Assembly: GCA_021324775.1 (NCBI GenBank)
Contig: JAJPIM010000026.1
Location: 153,556-217,555, forward strand
Direction: 5' to 3'
From: Gemmatimonadota bacterium
GTDB lineage: Bacteria > Gemmatimonadota > Gemmatimonadetes > Gemmatimonadales > Gemmatimonadaceae
DNA: 64,000 nucleotides
How positions within the stretch are numbered: the first letter of the stretch is position 1; every line of letters starts with the position of its first letter. Below are positions 34,317 to 42,856 of this stretch, piece by piece. Position numbers and translations under genes: made by a program. The notes beneath the pieces were generated by a model. The model was given only the letters and a program-made list of their open reading frames with translations. It did no database searches and was not told the DNA's origin.

Positions 34317-36172
34317 GCCGCGTGTTCCGGCGGCGCGACGGATCCGGGGAGTGGACGGCGGGCGCGCGTGAGCCAGGCGCGAATCGCGTCCTTGACCTCG
34401 CCCAGGTCGCCGCCGCGCGCGGTACTGCCGGCGCGCCCGACCCGCGAGAGCAGGACGGCTCCGACCACCAGAAATATCACGTTCGAGCCCCACATCGCCC
34501 AGAACGGACTGACCTTGCCTGCCTGGGCCAATGGCTCGCCGGCAATGAGCCCAACGTAATAGAGTCCGAACACGCCGAAGCTGACCCCGATCACGAGACC
34601 GACACCGCCCCGAGGAAACCGGAGGGCGATGGGGGCGCCGAGCAACACGAAGATCGCGCAGGCGACCGCAATGGCGAACTTTTTCTGGATCTCGACGTCG
34701 TAGGTGTTGAAGGTGCGTTGTCCGCCGTCAATGCGCGCACGAGCCGCTTCGAGCGTGGAACTCATCCCGGTCAGGCTCACCGCCGCGGCGCTCGGAGTGA
34801 CCTGTACGATCCGTCCCCGAGGGATCACGATCCGAGGCGGGGGAGGGGTCGCGCCTCCAGCCGGCGTCCCGGGAGGTGCGGCGCTGGGCTGCTGGCTGGC
34901 CAACTGTATCTGGCCCGTCCCGGCGGCCGCCGATGACGGCGGCGGTGGAGAACTCGCCGGCTGCTGGGCCGCCGGAACCGGAGCGGGGGCTGGCGTTGGA
35001 GCTGGGGCCGGTGGGTGAGGTGCGGCGTTCACCGGGCTGCGCGCTGCGGGTCCGCCGGCGGAGGGCGGGGCGGCGTTTTTCGCGCCAGTGCCTGGTCCGC
35101 TCGTTGTGGCGCCGCCTGCGGGACGGGTTGCCGCGGCGGCCGCGGTGGCGGCTGTGGTGGCGGCCGCGTGTGGCCTACGCGGGTGGAGCGCCCATCTGGT
35201 GAAATCGCAGTAAGCACGGCCCAGTCCCCAATGCGCGCGGAACGGCGCTCCGCCCGGTGTGCCCGGGGCGAGCGGTGCCGGCCCACTGGTGCCGGTCGTC
35301 GCGATCCGCACGCCGTTGACCAGGCTGTGCTTGATCTCCTGGGCGATCGCCACCTGGTCCCGCTCCGCCTCGGCGGCTTCATCCTGCATCTCGCAGATCG
35401 ACATCTCACGCTCGCTCTTGTACGTGTCGTTCGTCGATCGCGTGAGCGTGTTGCCGACGCCGCGAACGCGGATGTGATTCTCGATGTAGTACAGCCGCTG
35501 CAGCTCGCCGGGATTCGTTTTCTGTACCTCCTCCATCGATCCGTCGAACAGCGTCAGGGCGAGGTCGCCGTCAGGCGTCAGGGCCATGGTCCCACTGTCG
35601 GCGAAGATGGTGCGGCGGCGAGCCGGGTCGCCCAGGTCATAGATCACGACTTCGCGCATCTTGTCGGTGGCTTCGTCCAGGCGGCCTGCACGAAGATACA
35701 GCTTGCCGGGCGACACCGCGTTGATCACCTGCGCGTGCAGCGAAAACGTGGGCTTCTTGCGCGCGATGTCCTCCATCAGGCTCCGCAACTGATGATTGGA
35801 GCGAGGAAGCACCTGGTCGTTGAACGCGATCATGGCCACCGAGATGGCGGCCGCGCCGAGAAGGACGGGCGTCAGCAGCTGCGAGAGCGCGACGCCGCTG
35901 GCCTTGAGGGCGGTGATCTCGTTCTCGGCGGCGAGACGGCTGAAGGCGTACAGGACGGCGACGAGCACCGCCATCGGCATGGTCATGGCGACCGTGAACG
36001 GGACAGACAGACCCACGAACTCGGCGATGACTGCCCAGGGCAACCCCTTGCCGACGAGGTTCCCGATATTCTTCGCGATGTAGTTCAGCAGCAGGAGCGA
36101 CGTGAGCGCGCCGAGGGCGAAGCATAGCGGCCCGATATGCTCTTGCAACGCATACTTGTTGAGTATCTTCAC
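34313..36172 (-). CDS. lptF: LPS export permease LptF-type with long Pro/Ala-rich insert
   Basis: A 619-residue YjgP/YjgQ permease, much longer than the usual 350-400. Helices 1-3 are near the start (LCFALGALTSLLLLNYIAKNI, then AMTMPMAVLVAVLYAFSRL), with the coupling loop ENEITALKASGVALSQLL. The periplasmic domain follows to about residue 310. Residues about 330-450 are a Pro/Ala/Gly/Thr-rich low-complexity insert, and helices 4-6 close the protein (VACAIFVLLGAPIALRFPRGG). The GTG at 36172 is preferred because family proteins start close to KILNKY; a TTG at 36208 adds 12 residues. It is the first gene of the lptF-lptG-mlaE-mlaD operon. Confidence 0.86.
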   Translation of the reverse strand: MKILNKYALQEHIGPLCFALGALTSLLLLNYIAKNIGNLVGKGLPWAVIAEFVGLSVPFTVAMTMPMAVLVAVLYAFSRLAAENEITALKASGVALSQLLTPVLLGAAAISVAMIAFNDQVLPRSNHQLRSLMEDIARKKPTFSLHAQVINAVSPGKLYLRAGRLDEATDKMREVVIYDLGDPARRRTIFADSGTMALTPDGDLALTLFDGSMEEVQKTNPGELQRLYYIENHIRVRGVGNTLTRSTNDTYKSEREMSICEMQDEAAEAERDQVAIAQEIKHSLVNGVRIATTGTSGPAPLAPGTPGGAPFRAHWGLGRAYCDFTRWALHPRRPHAAATTAATAAAAATRPAGGATTSGPGTGAKNAAPPSAGGPAARSPVNAAPHPPAPAPTPAPAPVPAAQQPASSPPPPSSAAAGTGQIQLASQQPSAAPPGTPAGGATPPPPRIVIPRGRIVQVTPSAAAVSLTGMSSTLEAARARIDGGQRTFNTYDVEIQKKFAIAVACAIFVLLGAPIALRFPRGGVGLVIGVSFGVFGLYYVGLIAGEPLAQAGKVSPFWAMWGSNVIFLVVGAVLLSRVGRAGSTARGGDLGEVKDAIRAWLTRARRPLPGSVAPPEHAA

Positions 36173-36363
36173 TGTCTGAAATTCCGCCCGGTCTCGAGTC
36201 AAATGCAAGGCCGTTGGGATCTTGCGGGCATTCGGCGGTCTGCGCCGGTGCTCGCGTGGTGCGTGCTGGGGACCGGCGGGGCACCACGGCCGGTGCCGGC
36301 AGCCCGCCGATCCGCGGCTACGGTATCATACCCCGCATCCGCGTGTCTTCTGCCCGTCACGTC

Positions 36364-37266
36364 GTGAAAGTGCCAACACTCCTTTGCCTGCTCGTCTCGG
36401 TCGCCGGATGCCACCCGGGCGCGGTCACCCCCAAGACGGCGTTCAACGGCCAGGCGGCCTACGGATACCTGCAGGCGCAACTTGCGTTCGGTACCCGCAT
36501 CCCGGGTACACCGGGTGCGCAACAATGCGGCGACTGGATCATCGCCCAGATGCGCCAGCGGGCCGACACGGTGATCGTCCAGAGCTGGTCGCACACCACG
36601 GCGGGCGGAACGGTCCTTCCTCTGCGTAACATCATTGCCCGCTACCGCCCGGCGGCCACAGACCGGGTCCTGTACGTGACGCATTGGGATACGCGGCCGG
36701 CATCGGACGAAGCGCCGACGCCGGAGCAGCGCCGCCTCCCGATGCCGGGTGCCAATGACGGCGCGTCGGGTGTGGCGCTCTTCATCGCGCTCGGCGATGT
36801 GCTCAAGAGGACGCCGCCGTCCGTCGGCGTCGATCTGGTCTTCGTCGACGGCGAGGACTACGGCGACTTCACCAAGAATCAGGACGTCCTTATCGGCTCA
36901 TCGTACTTCGCGTCCCATCTGCCGTCGCCCGGCTACCAGCCGATTTTCGGCGTGCTGTGGGACATGATCGGCGACAAGGACCTGGACATCTACGAGGAGC
37001 CGAACTCGGTGGAAGGAGCGCCCGAAGTCGTGACGCGGGTGTGGCGTGAAGCGGCCGACCTGGGATACGACCAGTATTTCATCCCGCAGCCGATGAACTT
37101 CCGGATCACCGACGATCACGTGCCGCTGCTGCGGGCCGGGCTGCGAGTGATCGACGTCATCGACTACAGCTATCCGGCCCACCACACGCCGCAGGATTCG
37201 ATCGGCCAGATCTCGGCCCAGTCGCTGCAGATCGTCGGAGACGTGGCGACGGCATTGGTACAGTAG
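36364..37266 (+). CDS. M28 family lipoprotein, glutaminyl-peptide cyclotransferase-like
   Basis: A 300-residue lipoprotein (signal ending SVAGC, Cys16) with the zinc aminopeptidase fold. Metal and active-site residues can be seen in THWDTRP, GANDGASGVALF, FVDGEDYGD, LWDMIGD and HHTPQDS. The stretch RITDDHVPLLRAGLRVIDVIDYSYP, with its DDH-P motif, is typical of glutaminyl cyclases, which convert N-terminal Gln to pyroglutamate, rather than of ordinary M28 aminopeptidases. It acts in the periplasm or at the outer membrane. GTG 36364 starts the signal peptide. The cyclase versus peptidase choice is not certain. Confidence 0.8.
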   Translation: MKVPTLLCLLVSVAGCHPGAVTPKTAFNGQAAYGYLQAQLAFGTRIPGTPGAQQCGDWIIAQMRQRADTVIVQSWSHTTAGGTVLPLRNIIARYRPAATDRVLYVTHWDTRPASDEAPTPEQRRLPMPGANDGASGVALFIALGDVLKRTPPSVGVDLVFVDGEDYGDFTKNQDVLIGSSYFASHLPSPGYQPIFGVLWDMIGDKDLDIYEEPNSVEGAPEVVTRVWREAADLGYDQYFIPQPMNFRITDDHVPLLRAGLRVIDVIDYSYPAHHTPQDSIGQISAQSLQIVGDVATALVQ

Positions 37267-37310
37267 CCGGCGTCTCTCTCTGTCGCCGGCGTCTCTCTCG
37301 GCGTCTCTCT
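37267..37310. repeat. Short CT-rich direct repeats
   Basis: CCGGCGTCTCTCTC occurs at 37267-37280 and 37286-37299, followed by a partial copy GGCGTCTCTCT at 37300-37310. They lie directly after the glutaminyl-cyclase-like gene, upstream of pilB. No structure or promoter is obvious in them. Confidence 0.7.
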
Positions 37311-37470
37311 ATAGTTGCGGGTGGCGCGCGGCGAAATCCCGAACACAACCCGTAGCGCTCCGTGTCTTCCGGTGACGTTTGCGACCGCGGCGGCGTCCTC
37401 CACACGTGCCGCCCCTCGCGCCGCGCGGTTCCCTGCGCCTCCCGTCCTCGCAACCCACGACCACCGTCCG

Positions 37471-39312
37471 ATGCCGGCTGCGGCACCGCCTCTAACAGTC
37501 GCGGTCCCGTATGAGCGCATCGGCGACCTGCTGGTGCGCGAGGGGCAGGTCACCCGCGAACAGCTCGCCAACGCGCAGCGCGAGCAGAAGCAGAGCGGGA
37601 CGGGTGTCGTCTACAACCTGGTCAAGCTCGGCTACATCCCCGAAATCGAGCTGACCAAGATGCTGGCCCGGCAATACCGTATGCCGGCCGTCGATCTCTC
37701 CAAGTTCGAAGTCGATCCCAAGATCGCCAAACTGATCCCCAACGAGTTGGCCACGAAGAACCTCGTGCTGCCGCTCAAGCGGGATGGCCGGACGCTGACC
37801 GTCGCGGTCGCGGATCCGACGAACCTCGGCATCATCGAGGACCTCAAGTTCATCACGCGCTACGACATCTTCCCGGTCATCGCGGGCGAGTTCACGCTGC
37901 GCAACACGATCGAGAAGTACTACGAGGCGACCGACACGGCGATGCAGTTGCTGCTCGACGAAATGTCGGAGGAAGGCGAGCTCGAGGTCCTGGAGTCCGA
38001 GAACGATGACGCGCCGAGCGCCGCTGCACTGGCCGCGGCCGTCGACGACGCGCCCGTGGTCAAGCTCCTGAACGCGATCATGACCGACGCCGTGAAGCGC
38101 GGCGCGTCGGACATCCACTTCCAGTGCTTCGAGCACGAGCTGCGCGTCCGGTACCGGATCGATGGTGCGCTGCAGGAAGTGATGAAGCCGCCGCTCAAGA
38201 TGAAAGCGGCGCTCATCTCGCGCTTCAAGATCATGTCGTCACTGAACATCGCCGAGCGCCGCGTCCCGCAGGACGGGCGCATCAAGCTCAAGATGGGCAA
38301 GAAAGTCATCGACTACCGCGTGTCGACGCTGCCCACGCTGTTCGGCGAGAAAGTCGTGCTCCGAATTCTCGACAAGGGCAACCTGACCCTCGATCTCGAG
38401 AAGTTCGGTATCGAGCCACGGGCCGAGCACGAGCTGATGGAGGCGATCTCCAATCCCTACGGCATGGTGCTGGTCACCGGGCCGACGGGATCGGGCAAGA
38501 CGACGACGCTGTATTCCGCGCTGTCCAAGGTCAACAACATCGACGTCAACATCATGACCGCGGAGGACCCCGTCGAGTACAACCTCTACGGGATCAACCA
38601 GGTCCTGGTGCGCGCCGACATCGGGATGACGTTCGCCGCGGCGCTGAAGGCGTTCCTGCGGCAGGACCCGAACATCATCATGGTCGGTGAGATTCGTGAC
38701 CTCGAGACGGGCGGCATCGCCATCAAGGCGGCCCTCACGGGTCACCTCGTGCTCTCGACGTTGCACACGAACTCGGCCGCCGAGACGGTGACGCGTCTCC
38801 TGGACATGGGGCTCGAGCCTTTCAACGTGGCGAGCGCGCTCAACCTGGTCCTGGCGCAGCGGTTGGTCCGGCGCATCTGCAAGTCGTGCAAGGAGAAGTA
38901 CGAGCCGGACGACGCCGAGCTTGCGGGCGCGAAGGTCAAACGGGACACGACGTTCCGCGAGATGCGGTTCACGGAGGAGGCCCTTCGCAACGCGAAGTCG
39001 CGGGCGACTGCCGAAGCGGCGCCGTTCCTCGAGAACCTCTCGCTGGACACGCGGATCGGGGACATCCCCTTCTTCCGCGGCCGCGGCTGTCCGGAGTGCG
39101 CCACGACGGGGCTCAAGGGGCGGCAGGGCCTCTATGAGGTCATGTTCATGAATCCTCATCTGCGCAAGCTGGTCCTCCAGAACGTCGGCGCAGCGGAGAT
39201 CCGCGATGCCGCGATCGAGGACGGGATGCTGACGCTGCGCATGGACGGCTGGCTCAAGGTCTTGAAGGGCATTACGACGATCGAGCAGGTCGTCCGCGAG
39301 ACCAGCGTTTGA
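37471..39312 (+). CDS. pilB: Type IV pilus extension ATPase PilB
   Basis: A 613-residue hexameric ATPase that drives pilus assembly. It has an N-terminal MshEN/GspE-N domain (about 15-170, with IGDLLVREGQVTREQL), then the secretion ATPase core: Walker A TGPTGSGKTTT (about 336-345), Asp box AEDPVEYN, Walker B IIMVGEIRD and His box STLHTNSA. A zinc-type cysteine tetrad CKSC (about 468-471) and CPEC (about 540-543) is present, as in extension ATPases. ATG 37471 puts the N-domain at the start. The order pilB-pilT-pilC is standard. Confidence 0.95.
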   Translation: MPAAAPPLTVAVPYERIGDLLVREGQVTREQLANAQREQKQSGTGVVYNLVKLGYIPEIELTKMLARQYRMPAVDLSKFEVDPKIAKLIPNELATKNLVLPLKRDGRTLTVAVADPTNLGIIEDLKFITRYDIFPVIAGEFTLRNTIEKYYEATDTAMQLLLDEMSEEGELEVLESENDDAPSAAALAAAVDDAPVVKLLNAIMTDAVKRGASDIHFQCFEHELRVRYRIDGALQEVMKPPLKMKAALISRFKIMSSLNIAERRVPQDGRIKLKMGKKVIDYRVSTLPTLFGEKVVLRILDKGNLTLDLEKFGIEPRAEHELMEAISNPYGMVLVTGPTGSGKTTTLYSALSKVNNIDVNIMTAEDPVEYNLYGINQVLVRADIGMTFAAALKAFLRQDPNIIMVGEIRDLETGGIAIKAALTGHLVLSTLHTNSAAETVTRLLDMGLEPFNVASALNLVLAQRLVRRICKSCKEKYEPDDAELAGAKVKRDTTFREMRFTEEALRNAKSRATAEAAPFLENLSLDTRIGDIPFFRGRGCPECATTGLKGRQGLYEVMFMNPHLRKLVLQNVGAAEIRDAAIEDGMLTLRMDGWLKVLKGITTIEQVVRETSV

Positions 39313-39459
39313 CCCCGCCACAGACCCCGGACCGCACCCCGGCATGACTAGAACGGCAGTCGGTCGTCGGTTGACGGACGGGGTGTCCGGCGGACCGGTA
39401 TCGCCTGTCCTCCGGCGCACCGGCATCCGACACCTGACTCTTCCACACCGGCCTGGCCC

Positions 39460-40638
39460 ATGACCGCTCCTGCCGCCCCTTCGGGCTCTACCACTCCCGC
39501 ACACGGAGTGAATCTGCGCGCGCTGCTCGAAGAGATGATCGAGCGCGACGCCTCGGACCTGCACGTCTCGGCGGGCGAACGGCCGAAACTGCGCATCGAT
39601 GGCGAGATCACGAATTCGGCCAACGATTGCGTGATGACGCCCAAGGACACCCTGACCCTGGCGTATTCCGTCCTGACCGAGAACCAGAAGAAGCGGTTCG
39701 AGACCGAGGACGAGCTGGACTTCTCGTTCGGCATCCAGAACCTCGCGCGCTTCCGTGGCAACTGCTTCAAGCAGCGCGGCTGCGTGTCAATGGTGATCCG
39801 GCAGATCCCGTTCTCGATCAAGACCTTCCAGGACCTGGGACTGCCGCCGGTGATCGCAAAATTCGCCGAGAAGCCGCGCGGACTGGTGCTGGTGACCGGG
39901 CCGACGGGTTCGGGCAAGTCCACGACCCTGGCGGCGATGATCGACAAGATCAACCGCGAGCGCCGCGGCCACATCATCACGGTCGAAGACCCGATCGAGT
40001 TCATCCACCGCCATCAGAACTGCATCGTCAACCAGCGCGAAGTCGGGACCGACACGAAGAGCTTCCAGAGCGCGCTCAAATACGCGTTGCGTGAAGATCC
40101 GGACACGATCCTGATCGGTGAGATGCGGGACCTGGAAACGATCCAGGCCGCACTGACGATCGCCGAGACCGGGCATCTGGCGTTCGCGACACTGCACACC
40201 AACTCGGCGGCGGAAGCGGTCAACCGCATGATCGACGTGTTCCCGTCGCACCAGCAGTCGCAGGTGCGGGCGCAACTCGCGTTCGTGCTCGAAGGGATCA
40301 TCACGCAGACCCTGCTGGCGAAGGCCAAGGGACGCGGCCGGTCGCTGGCGGCGGAGATCCTGGTCGTCACGCCCGCGATCCGCGCCCTGATCCGCGACGA
40401 CAAGGTCCACCAGATCTACTCGTCGATGCAGTCGGGGAAGAAATACGGCATGCAGACGCTGAACGACGCGCTGTACAACCTCTACATGAGCCGGGAAGTC
40501 GCGCTCGACGAGTGCCTGCGCGTGTCGGGCGACCCGAACGAGTTTCTGCGAATGGTGGGGCAGCCGCCGCTGGACGATGGTGGCGATGCCAAGGCGCCGG
40601 TGTCGCCGAAGATGGCGGGCTCCGGCGGCCGCCGGTAA
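39460..40638 (+). CDS. pilT: Type IV pilus retraction ATPase PilT
   Basis: A 392-residue ATPase that disassembles pili for twitching motility. Motifs are RDASDLHVSAGERP near the start, Walker A GPTGSGKSTT (about 147-156), Asp box EDPIEF, Walker B ILIGEMRD, His box ATLHTNSA and the PilT-type AIRALIRDDKVHQIYS. The last 25 residues are Ala/Gly/Pro-rich and variable. It has no zinc cysteines, as expected for a retraction motor. It lies 147 bases after pilB. Confidence 0.95.
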   Translation: MTAPAAPSGSTTPAHGVNLRALLEEMIERDASDLHVSAGERPKLRIDGEITNSANDCVMTPKDTLTLAYSVLTENQKKRFETEDELDFSFGIQNLARFRGNCFKQRGCVSMVIRQIPFSIKTFQDLGLPPVIAKFAEKPRGLVLVTGPTGSGKSTTLAAMIDKINRERRGHIITVEDPIEFIHRHQNCIVNQREVGTDTKSFQSALKYALREDPDTILIGEMRDLETIQAALTIAETGHLAFATLHTNSAAEAVNRMIDVFPSHQQSQVRAQLAFVLEGIITQTLLAKAKGRGRSLAAEILVVTPAIRALIRDDKVHQIYSSMQSGKKYGMQTLNDALYNLYMSREVALDECLRVSGDPNEFLRMVGQPPLDDGGDAKAPVSPKMAGSGGRR

Positions 40639-40667
40639 CACGCGGCGCACCGCGGCCGCGGGCAATA

Positions 40668-40684
40668 CCCCGCGCAGCGCGGGG
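40668..40684. other. Hairpin between pilT and pilC
   Basis: CCCCGCG (40668-40674), loop CAG, CGCGGGG (40678-40684) form a seven-base stem that extends by an A-T pair. No U-run follows. It could slow transcription or protect mRNA between pilT and pilC; a simple terminator is unlikely because pilC follows in the same direction. Confidence 0.35.
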
Positions 40685-40786
40685 TGAAGGTGGGCGTGAG
40701 ACCGGCGGGGCGGCTGGGTCGTCAGGAGTAGTTGGAAGGCAGGGAAGGCATGGGCGCGAGCTGATTCATCACTCAGGATCACCAAC

Positions 40787-41986
40787 ATGGCCAGTTTCTC
40801 CTATACCGCGCGAGCGCTGAACGGCGAGCTCAAGACCGCGACGATCGATGCGGCGACCCGTGAAGAGGCGGTCGCGCAACTTCGGCGGCAGCGGCTGACG
40901 GTCGTCAAAGTCGACGAAGAGTCGAAGCGCCAGAAACCGGGCGGCGGCAAGATCAAGATGCGCGACATCGTGATCTTCACCCGCCAGTTCTCGACCATGA
41001 TCAACTCGGGTCTGCCGCTGGTCCAGGCGCTCGACATCCTGGCCAAGCAGAGCGAGAACAAAACCCTGCAGGAAGTCACGCGGGCCGTGGTGTTCGACGT
41101 GGAGTCGGGCCACACCGTCGCGGATGCGCTCCGCAAACACCCCAAGGCGTTCAACGATCTGTACGTGAACATGGTCGCCGCGGGCGAGGTGGGCGGTATC
41201 CTCGACACGATCCTGATGCGGCTCGCCGTATTCATGGAGAAGAACGACGTCCTGATCCGCAAAGTGAAGGGCGCGATGATCTATCCGGGCGTCATCATGT
41301 CGGTCGCCGCGATCGCGATCACCGTCCTCCTGATCTTCGTCATCCCGGTCTTCGAGAACATGTTCGGCTCGGTGGGGCTGGCGCTGCCACTCCCGACCCG
41401 TATCGTCATCGGCGTGTCGAAGTTCCTCCGTGGATGGGGCGGCCTCGCCACCGTCGTCGGCATCGTCGCCAGCGTCTTCGCGATCAAGAACTACTACAAG
41501 ACCTCGGACGGCAAGCTGGTGATCGACCGGGCGCTGTTGAGGTTCCCGGTGCTGGGCGACGTGCTCCGCAAGTCAGCGGTCTCGCGGTTCACCCGCACGC
41601 TGGGCACGCTCATCAGCTCCGGTGTGAGCATCCTCGATGGTCTCGAGATCACGGCCAAGACCGCAGGCAACCGTGTGATCCAGGACGCCATCATGGCGTC
41701 GCGGTCGAGCATCGCGGGCGGTGATACGATCGCCGCACCGCTGGCCAAGTCGCAGGTGTTCCCGCCCATGGTGATCTCGATGATCGCCGTCGGCGAGTCG
41801 ACCGGTGGTCTGGACGAGATGCTGAGCAAGATCGCGGACTTCTACGACGAAGAGGTAGACGCCGCAGTATCGGGTTTGCTCTCGCTCCTCGAGCCGGTGA
41901 TGATCGTGTTCCTCGGCATCGTGGTCGGCGGCATGGTCATCGCGATGTACCTCCCGATCTTCGACATGATCAACGCGGTGCAATAG
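40787..41986 (+). CDS. pilC: Type IV pilus inner membrane platform protein PilC
   Basis: A 399-residue GspF-family protein with three membrane helices and two repeated cytoplasmic T2SF domains. The first domain has FTRQFSTMINSGLPLVQAL and the second RFTRTLGTLISSGVSILDGLEIT. The last helix ends with YLPIFDMINAVQ, the typical end of PilC. It links the PilB/PilT motors to the pilus base. A rho-independent terminator follows at 42014-42042, so this ends the pilBTC unit. Confidence 0.95.
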   Translation: MASFSYTARALNGELKTATIDAATREEAVAQLRRQRLTVVKVDEESKRQKPGGGKIKMRDIVIFTRQFSTMINSGLPLVQALDILAKQSENKTLQEVTRAVVFDVESGHTVADALRKHPKAFNDLYVNMVAAGEVGGILDTILMRLAVFMEKNDVLIRKVKGAMIYPGVIMSVAAIAITVLLIFVIPVFENMFGSVGLALPLPTRIVIGVSKFLRGWGGLATVVGIVASVFAIKNYYKTSDGKLVIDRALLRFPVLGDVLRKSAVSRFTRTLGTLISSGVSILDGLEITAKTAGNRVIQDAIMASRSSIAGGDTIAAPLAKSQVFPPMVISMIAVGESTGGLDEMLSKIADFYDEEVDAAVSGLLSLLEPVMIVFLGIVVGGMVIAMYLPIFDMINAVQ

Positions 41987-42013
41987 CGCGCTGCGTGTTC
42001 CCGTGGGCTGAAG

Positions 42014-42042
42014 GCGCCGGGTTGCTCTGACCCGGCGCTTTT
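42014..42042 (+). terminator. Rho-independent terminator after pilC
   Basis: A nine-base perfect stem GCGCCGGGT (42014-42022) and ACCCGGCGC (42030-42038) encloses a seven-base loop and is followed directly by TTTT (42039-42042). It is 28 bases after the pilC stop and is the best terminator in the window. Confidence 0.85.
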
Positions 42043-42134
42043 GTATTTGGGGGCGGCCGGCGACCGAACCTGGGCAAGGCAAGAGACTGGCAGTGCAGGA
42101 CAAGAAAGCGGTGGTGCCAGGCCGGATTCGTGTG

Positions 42135-42180
42135 GGGGCCGTTGCCCGAAGGGGGCGACCTACGGTTCGCGAACGGCCCC
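42135..42180. repeat. Nine-base perfect inverted repeat in the pilC-hipB gap
   Basis: GGGGCCGTT (42135-42143) and AACGGCCCC (42172-42180) are reverse complements around a 28-base segment that itself contains the palindrome GTTCGCGAAC. It could be an RNA structure or a DNA-binding or recombination site at the left edge of the AT-rich region. No tRNA fold fits. Confidence 0.4.
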
Positions 42181-42234
42181 GCTGCGCTTGTCTGCTGCTC
42201 CAGTCGCACATCTGGCCTAGCTTAACAGATCATA

Positions 42235-42306
42235 AGCGACATATAATCGCTGACAAGACGATCTAAATTATCACTTACGAGAATATATGCAGCAAATACT
42301 TGTTGC
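42235..42306. promoter_or_regulatory. AT-rich region with two inverted repeats upstream of hipB (possible operators)
   Basis: Two palindromes stand out in a region far more AT-rich than its surroundings. AGCGA (42235-42239) and TCGCT (42247-42251) have a seven-base spacer that contains a TATAAT at 42242-42247. GCAGCAA (42289-42295) and TTGTTGC (42300-42306) form an imperfect pair. HipB-type repressors bind paired inverted repeats upstream of their own genes, so these are candidate operators. Confidence 0.45.
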
Positions 42307-42333
42307 GTTAGTAGATCGTATGCTGTAGATTGC

Positions 42334-42342
42334 TGCTATAAT
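42334..42342 (+). promoter_or_regulatory. Extended -10 promoter of hipBA
   Basis: TGCTATAAT is a consensus extended -10 element (TGn plus TATAAT at 42337-42342). Initiation about seven bases on would be at roughly 42349, three bases before the hipB ATG at 42352. The transcript would be nearly leaderless, which fits the lack of a ribosome binding site. Confidence 0.55.
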
Positions 42343-42351
42343 GAGGCAATA

Positions 42352-42828
42352 ATGCATCAGATACGATCAGTCGATACAACGGATGAGATCCTCCGGGAGC
42401 TCGGTGCGAGGCTCCGGGGGTACCGGCTGCAGCAGAACGTCACGACAGCCGAGCTTGCTCTTCGGGCTGGGATTGGCATCGCGACGGCGGCGCGGGCCGA
42501 GACCGGGCGGAATACGAGCATGGAGACGATCGTCAAGATCCTCCGCGCGCTCGGACGGCTGGATGCGCTCGACGCCATCCTGCCGGAGCCGCTGGTTTCT
42601 CCGATTCAGTTGGCAGCGCGCCGAGGGCGCCAGCGGCGGCGTGCGCGTCGGCGGCGTGTGATGCCGCCGGTGTCTGCGCTGGGGCACGAATCTGGGTCGG
42701 CGCAACAGCCGATGCAGCTACCGACGCAGCAACCGATGCAGCAACCGACGCAGGAACCGAAGCGGCAATCGGCGGAGCATCCGATGCAGCAGGCGGCGCG
42801 GTCACGCGCGGAGCGGCGCCATCGCTGA
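42352..42828 (+). CDS. hipB: HipB-like Xre-family antitoxin/regulator with repeat tail
   Basis: A 158-residue protein. Residues about 10-75 are a helix-turn-helix domain of the Cro/C1 type (LGARLRGYRLQQNVTTAELALRAG, then TGRNTSMETIVKILRAL). A basic stretch follows (RRGRQRRRARRRR), then a low-complexity Pro/Gln tail encoded by a 12-base tandem array. It is the first gene of a pair with HipA, 28 bases apart. It should neutralise the kinase and repress its own promoter. The tail has no counterpart in E. coli HipB, so the length of this protein may vary between strains. Confidence 0.75.
   Translation: MHQIRSVDTTDEILRELGARLRGYRLQQNVTTAELALRAGIGIATAARAETGRNTSMETIVKILRALGRLDALDAILPEPLVSPIQLAARRGRQRRRARRRRVMPPVSALGHESGSAQQPMQLPTQQPMQQPTQEPKRQSAEHPMQQAARSRAERRHR
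42709..42792. repeat. 12-base tandem repeat array, about seven units, coding
   Basis: Units follow CCGAYGCAGCAA: CCGATGCAGCTA, CCGACGCAGCAA, CCGATGCAGCAA, CCGACGCAGGAA, CCGAAGCGGCAA, a diverged TCGGCGGAGCAT and CCGATGCAGCAG. They encode Pro/Gln repeats (PMQL, PTQQ, PMQQ, PTQE) in the HipB-like tail. The unit is a multiple of three, so copy changes keep the frame. Confidence 0.85.
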
Positions 42829-42856
42829 GGAGCGAGTCGCGGCGCCGCGCGCTCGC

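Noticed and set aside
38239..39564. Long minus-strand open frame opposite pilB
   Set aside because: It mirrors the conserved ATPase sequence and has no independent motif.
40668..40684. Terminator between pilT and pilC
   Set aside because: The hairpin has no U-run and pilC continues in the same direction; it is kept only as a hairpin.
42043..42234. A tRNA or integrase attachment site before hipBA
   Set aside because: No cloverleaf, no T-loop consensus and no integrase gene are visible; only an inverted repeat is present.
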